Assembly (NCBI GenBank): GCA_003640385.1
Contig: RCAB01000121.1
Location: 62,001-126,000 of the forward strand
Source of the DNA: Setaria digitata
Lineage: Eukaryota; Nematoda; Chromadorea; Rhabditida; Setariidae
DNA: 64,000 bases
Direction: 5' to 3'
The notes beneath the pieces were generated by a model. It was not told the origin of the DNA. It saw only the letters and a list, made by a program, of their open reading frames with translations, and searched no databases. The position numbers and the translations under genes are program-made. Positions 59,923 through 64,000 of this stretch are shown here, piece by piece. Numbering within the stretch: the first letter of the stretch is position 1; each line of letters starts with the position of its first letter.

Positions 59923-61255
59923 CTACAGAACCGTACAATTTTTGTTTTTACCGGTTGGTTTGGGTGCTATCACTGCTCGAACTGCTTCTTCAAATACCTA
60001 AAATATCTAGCTAGTATCAATATTATTCATTAAATTCCTTGTTTTTTTTTTTCTGCGCTTTCAAATATAACTTGAAAATCCCACTATCCTATTATGAAAA
60101 TCACTCCAATCAACCAGTTCTTACGGTATGATTTTCGTTCTAAACATATGCACCATGTTCGAAATCTCCAAAGCAATGGAAAAAATATTAACTCACTGCT
60201 TTCAAACCTTGCTGCGTCAAGGCACTACATTCAAGATATTTAACAGCTCTAATCCTTTTTGCCACTTTCTGTCCTTGGCTTTTGGAGACTGGCTGTTTGC
60301 CATCAGCATTCAACTGCCTCAGAGTCTCCGGATCGTCTCGTAAATCCAGTTTCGTCCCTAGAATTCGTACCTACAGTGAATAAGAAATATGCATGTACAT
60401 ATGGGTTGAGCTATGATTACACAATAAATTAAGTTCTATGAACTGGTTTTCATACTTCAATGCATTACAGTTTGATAATATAATTACAATTTAAAGCAAC
60501 CTATCAACAAAATCGGTGCATCCGGGCAGTTATGTCGTATTTCTGGTATCCATTTGGTCAAGACATTATCAAAAGAAACCGGAGCGACTATGCTAAAACA
60601 TAACACAAAAACATCTGTCTGAGGATAACTCAGTGGTCGCAGACGGTCGTAATCCTCCTAAAAATACTATTATTATTATCCAATATTGCTGGTAAAAGTA
60701 TGCTAATTGAACATTTATTTCAAAACCAATATAACAAATACAAGATGGATTTATTTACTTGTCCAGCTGTATCCCATAAACCTAAATTGACGGCATGTCC
60801 GTCGACATTCATCTGAGCTGAGAAATTATCAAACCTGAAAATATTCATCCGAAATGATGTAAATGTAGTACAAACCTAAGCATATTTTCTAAACTTTTGT
60901 CAGCATGCTCAGCACATCTTCTCAATCTGTTTCAAGTCATTTACAGGACATATGCGTGTTACGAAAGCATACTTTTGACGATAATGAAGACTTAAGTTTA
61001 GAACAATTAGTAAACAAAATTACTCTTAATAAAATCTACAAAGAAAACAATGGTTAACAGCAAGCCATCAGTGGAATACATCAAGGATGTACACAGAACA
61101 GAACAAAATAGCTCTGAACATAATATGAAAGCTAACACAGTGGGGACATATTCAACGGGAAACGAATCCGTCGTATATGATATCAGCATGCATGTCTTAC
61201 CGACAGTACCATCACCAACCACAACACATTTGATTTGGCGTGAGGGTGCAGACAT
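59923..61255 (-). CDS. mig-2: MIG-2-type Rac/Rho GTPase
   Basis: Five exons join in phase on the minus strand: 61255-61137, 60834-60759, 60657-60501, 60357-60197 and 59997-59923, giving 195 residues. G motifs: P-loop [13 protein letters not shown], switch [35 protein letters not shown], the base-recognition TKLDLRD, and [10 protein letters not shown]. The C-terminus KNKNCTVL is a CAAX box ending in Leu, predicting geranylgeranylation and membrane attachment. The N-terminus [13 protein letters not shown] and the run [14 protein letters not shown] match nematode MIG-2 (Mtl) and not CED-10/Rac1, which starts directly with QAIKC. MIG-2 controls actin in axon guidance and cell migration, redundantly with other Racs. 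The exon 1 donor is GT|GTTAGC, chosen because it restores VFDN in phase. The acceptor of exon 4 is the inner TTCTAG, which restores GTKLDLRD. Confidence 0.96.
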
Positions 61256-62969
61256 CAACGAAATGCAATTGCTATCGGATTGTCGATGTTTCCGGATAAA
61301 ACATGCAATTCAGAATTCAAAAAGGTACTTCCTAAAAGAAAAAAATCGAAAAATTTTAGCCAGTCTTAATATATTTGGGAGTGGTTGGTGACAACTATGA
61401 ATATGTAAAGAAGCTGTTCTACTTAAGATGATTTCCTGTAACAAACTAATCAATTAAGTATCACTCTTTATATTTCACTCTTCTTGCTTAAACAAAATTT
61501 CCAACCTGAAGAGAGTAAACTATTACACCCTCAACGCCACCTTGTAAATCAGTTAGCATTCTCGAGTCGATATTCCGCTGTTAAATGCAACAAATCAGTT
61601 CAGTCTCACTATGAAAACTCAGTACTTCGATTAGAATTAATAACTGCTAACTAACGAAGGCATGACCTATTATGATTGGACTGTAAATAGTATAAAGTCT
61701 TCTCTTTTCACTTTATGAGAAGACACTGAAGAAGAACAAATTGTTGCCAAATTGAAATTAGTACGAGTCGGTTTTTGTCTATAGTAATACGAGGAAAGAT
61801 TCCAAATTTCTTTGAAAACTTTCTAAAAAAGAGTTCTTGAAAGAAGAAAGATACTTTAAAGCAAATAATTTTGGATGGAAAATCAATGAGAACAATAATA
61901 TAAGGGAAGAACTGTAAACCCGCAGTAAGAGTTTACATTAAAATGAATAATCCTGTAAATTGTACAGGTACGACCGAGCTAATGACGCCACTGATGACAA
62001 AAAAAAAATATGGAAAAGACCGGAATGTTTTTTAAATGATTAATTTGCTGACGTGGTCTTTATTTGACAGACATTTCGCACCACTTAAAATGACAAATTT
62101 CATTGCTTTAGTCATAGTTCTTTTGCTGTAAAAATGATTTAAGATTGAAGGTGACGATGAATTTCACTCTTACCATGCAAGACAAGTCACTGTTTTACTT
62201 TCTAGAGATCTATGTCTAAGTAGAAAGAAGTATAAATATGGGAAAATATTGATGACTAGATCATTCTTGGAAAGCATCAAATTAGCAAGCGGTTTCAAAT
62301 TTAAAATACGTTCCGTTCAACTGCTTCACACTATTTACACCTGGATGAAAAGGTGCACGAGATTTTTACAGCAAAAAGTCTCAGATATCGAATTGAATTA
62401 TTGAATCGTTAAATTTTCATTGGAATTTATTTTAAGGCATGCCGGAAGAGCACTCAGACACAGCATCATTTCCATTAAAGAAATACATTTATGTTAGTTG
62501 CATGCATTTAAACTTAGACAAATGACATTTCTTACAGTTGTGTATCTGTTATCAGGTAAACAATGCTAGGACACTATATTGAACAGCACAGAAGTGATCA
62601 GAGTGATAGAAGGAAGGATCATCTGAAAGAAGAAAATGTTAATATTATAAAGAAGTTAAATTCATATCAGTATGGGAGAAATTATCGGAAAATTTTTAAC
62701 TAGAACATGAAGGGTTTCAAAAATAGCACGATTAGTACATGGAAGAGGGAATGAGTTTGATGATATTGATAAACACTTCAACAGAAATCAGACCTGTTAA
62801 GACATCCTGTCAATACTGATAATGTTTAGTTAACGAGAAAAGGTAGCTTGGCAGTAGAAACAATAATGATGGGGACATATCTGGTGTTATCAATACATTC
62901 CAGTCGTGATAAGCAATAAGATATCGTGATTTCTTAGCCTGATAAGAAAAAGCTTCATTCAAGTTCTAG
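61256..62969. other. Divergent promoter region between mig-2 and the right-end gene
   Basis: About 1.7 kb without supported exons. A plus-strand frame at 61050-61391 is a shadow of mig-2 exon 1 and its flanks. The region should hold the promoters of both genes. I recognise no specific motif. Confidence 0.55.
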
Positions 62970-64000
62970 ATGCCACCACAAAAAAGTTTGATTGCTGAAT
63001 TGCTTGAGAAACAAATGAAAGTCGAGCAAACGGAACGCGAAACAGCTCCACATGGACGGGAAAGTTCTTACTACAATCTTGTAAGTTTCAAATTAAGTCT
63101 TCGACCCATTCCATTATCAAATTATATGATGTAATTACAAATCGTTTGAGGATGATGTTCAACCGTCCAAGTCGATCATTTCTTCTATTTCAACTGTCAC
63201 TAATCAACAACCACCCAACACCACACACAATATTCAGAAGTAATTTTCAAGATCAGCATTAATTCGAAGAATGAATTTGGTTTAGATGAGATGACATAAA
63301 TGTTTCGTTGCTCCTCAATCAACATCTCCCGGTTATTTTGAATTTAAAGAAAAAATTTATATGTGTTTATAATCTTTATCGTGTAACATATCGAAAACAA
63401 TTCCAACTACTGTAAGAAATGTCAGTGAAATGTTTATTTAACTAGACATCTTGCTTTCTCGTACTTTAACATTTTCAGAGCAGTAATTTCGGATTCTGTT
63501 CCTCCGATGAATAATCTTCAATGCAATACGTACAAAAAATTTCTAGTTTTTTTTTTTTATAACCTATCTTTTAGGAGGCCAGATGTGTTTCTGGGAAGTC
63601 ATATTCCATTTAATATTTTATTGCATTAGTTAGAATCCTCATTTGGCGATGGCCATTCTGAATTAAATGCTTCAAAATGTATCTTGAATGAGACTTGTGA
63701 TAAGATTGATCACTTACTCATCAGGAGTGAATTAACGGCAAATCAGTACAATGAAGCGCGGATATAAGCAAGGGGAGAGGAAGTTCAAGTTGCTGAACAA
63801 ATGATAATTACCATCTGCTTCAATTTAGGAATATCCATCTGCGTTCAATGAGCGAAACGAATACGACGACATTCCATGACTCCTTCCAGTTCAGTGATTC
63901 GGGTTCTGCTGAGCTACCCACCATTGGTTCTGGTGACTCGTTGAATTCTCATAATGCATTCGAAATTTTTGCATGGAATCAAAGTAATTTATCATTTAGC
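62970..64000 (+). CDS. 5' end of an unrecognised gene, cut by the window edge
   Basis: Three exons join in phase: 62970-63080 (ending in a GTAAGT donor), 63630-63745 and 63829 to the window end, still open, giving 133 residues so far. Exon 1 reads MPPQKSLIAELLEKQMKVEQ, a charged helix-like start, and ends SSYYNL. Exon 2 includes LESSFGDGHSELNASKC. Exon 3 is Ser/Thr rich (MSETNTTTFHDSFQFSDSGS). The ATG directly follows a TTCTAG acceptor, as in trans-spliced messages. The donor of exon 2 (CA|GTACAA) is a moderate site, chosen because it keeps phase into exon 3. No domain is recognisable; the visible part may be a disordered N-terminus. Confidence 0.55.

Noticed and set aside
61050..61391. Plus-strand 113-codon frame
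   Set aside because: Overlaps the first exon of mig-2 on the other strand and has no protein features of its own.

Overview
This window reads as nuclear DNA from a nematode. It is AT-rich, with many homopolymer and dinucleotide tracts. The genes are small-intron, multi-exon genes, and several start codons lie just after a TTTCAG-type acceptor with no upstream coding exon, as expected for spliced-leader trans-splicing. The recognisable proteins are nematode-like: a MIG-2-type Rac GTPase, a major-sperm-protein-domain protein and a gamma-syntrophin. The base composition and gene content would suit a clade III (spirurid/filarial-like) worm, but that placement is inference. Exon coordinates were derived by hand from splice sites, reading phase and protein-family similarity.

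Layout, left to right. 1-6.6 kb: an unrecognised minus-strand gene of at least ten exons with a Ser/Thr/Gly-rich product, running off the left edge. 6.6-22.8 kb: a gene-poor, repeat-rich stretch with a very long (TG)n array, a degenerate GGAT-type minisatellite and two weak exon candidates. 22.8-25.9 kb: a complete 8-exon plus-strand gene for a predicted membrane-anchored, spermidine-synthase-like methyltransferase. 27.9-32.0 kb: a complete 13-exon minus-strand gamma-syntrophin (stn-2-like). 33.0-34.8 kb: a 3-exon MSP-domain protein, minus strand. 36.6-38.5 kb: a 4-exon IFT22/RABL5 small GTPase, plus strand, with two X-box-like motifs directly upstream of the ATG. 39.1-40.4 kb: a Rab26/Rab37-type GTPase, minus strand, first exon not found. 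40.4-47.3 kb: nothing coding recognised. 47.3-48.2 kb: a small secreted protein with two tandem four-cysteine modules. 48.2-55.3 kb: mostly featureless DNA, with an ACGT-rich segment before the next gene. 55.4-58.2 kb: PP2A catalytic subunit (let-92-like), with one GC-AG intron. 58.3-58.9 kb: an unexplained 182-codon open frame. 59.9-61.3 kb: mig-2-like Rac GTPase, minus strand. 63.0-64.0 kb: the 5' end of an unrecognised plus-strand gene, cut by the right edge.

The genes do not form one pathway or a clear operon. Common themes are cilia and vesicle traffic (IFT22, Rab37), membrane scaffolding (gamma-syntrophin), actin and cell migration (MIG-2), sperm or ER-contact-type MSP folds, and a general phosphatase. 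Three single N bases are each flanked by near-identical direct repeats. They look like unresolved contig overlaps rather than biology.
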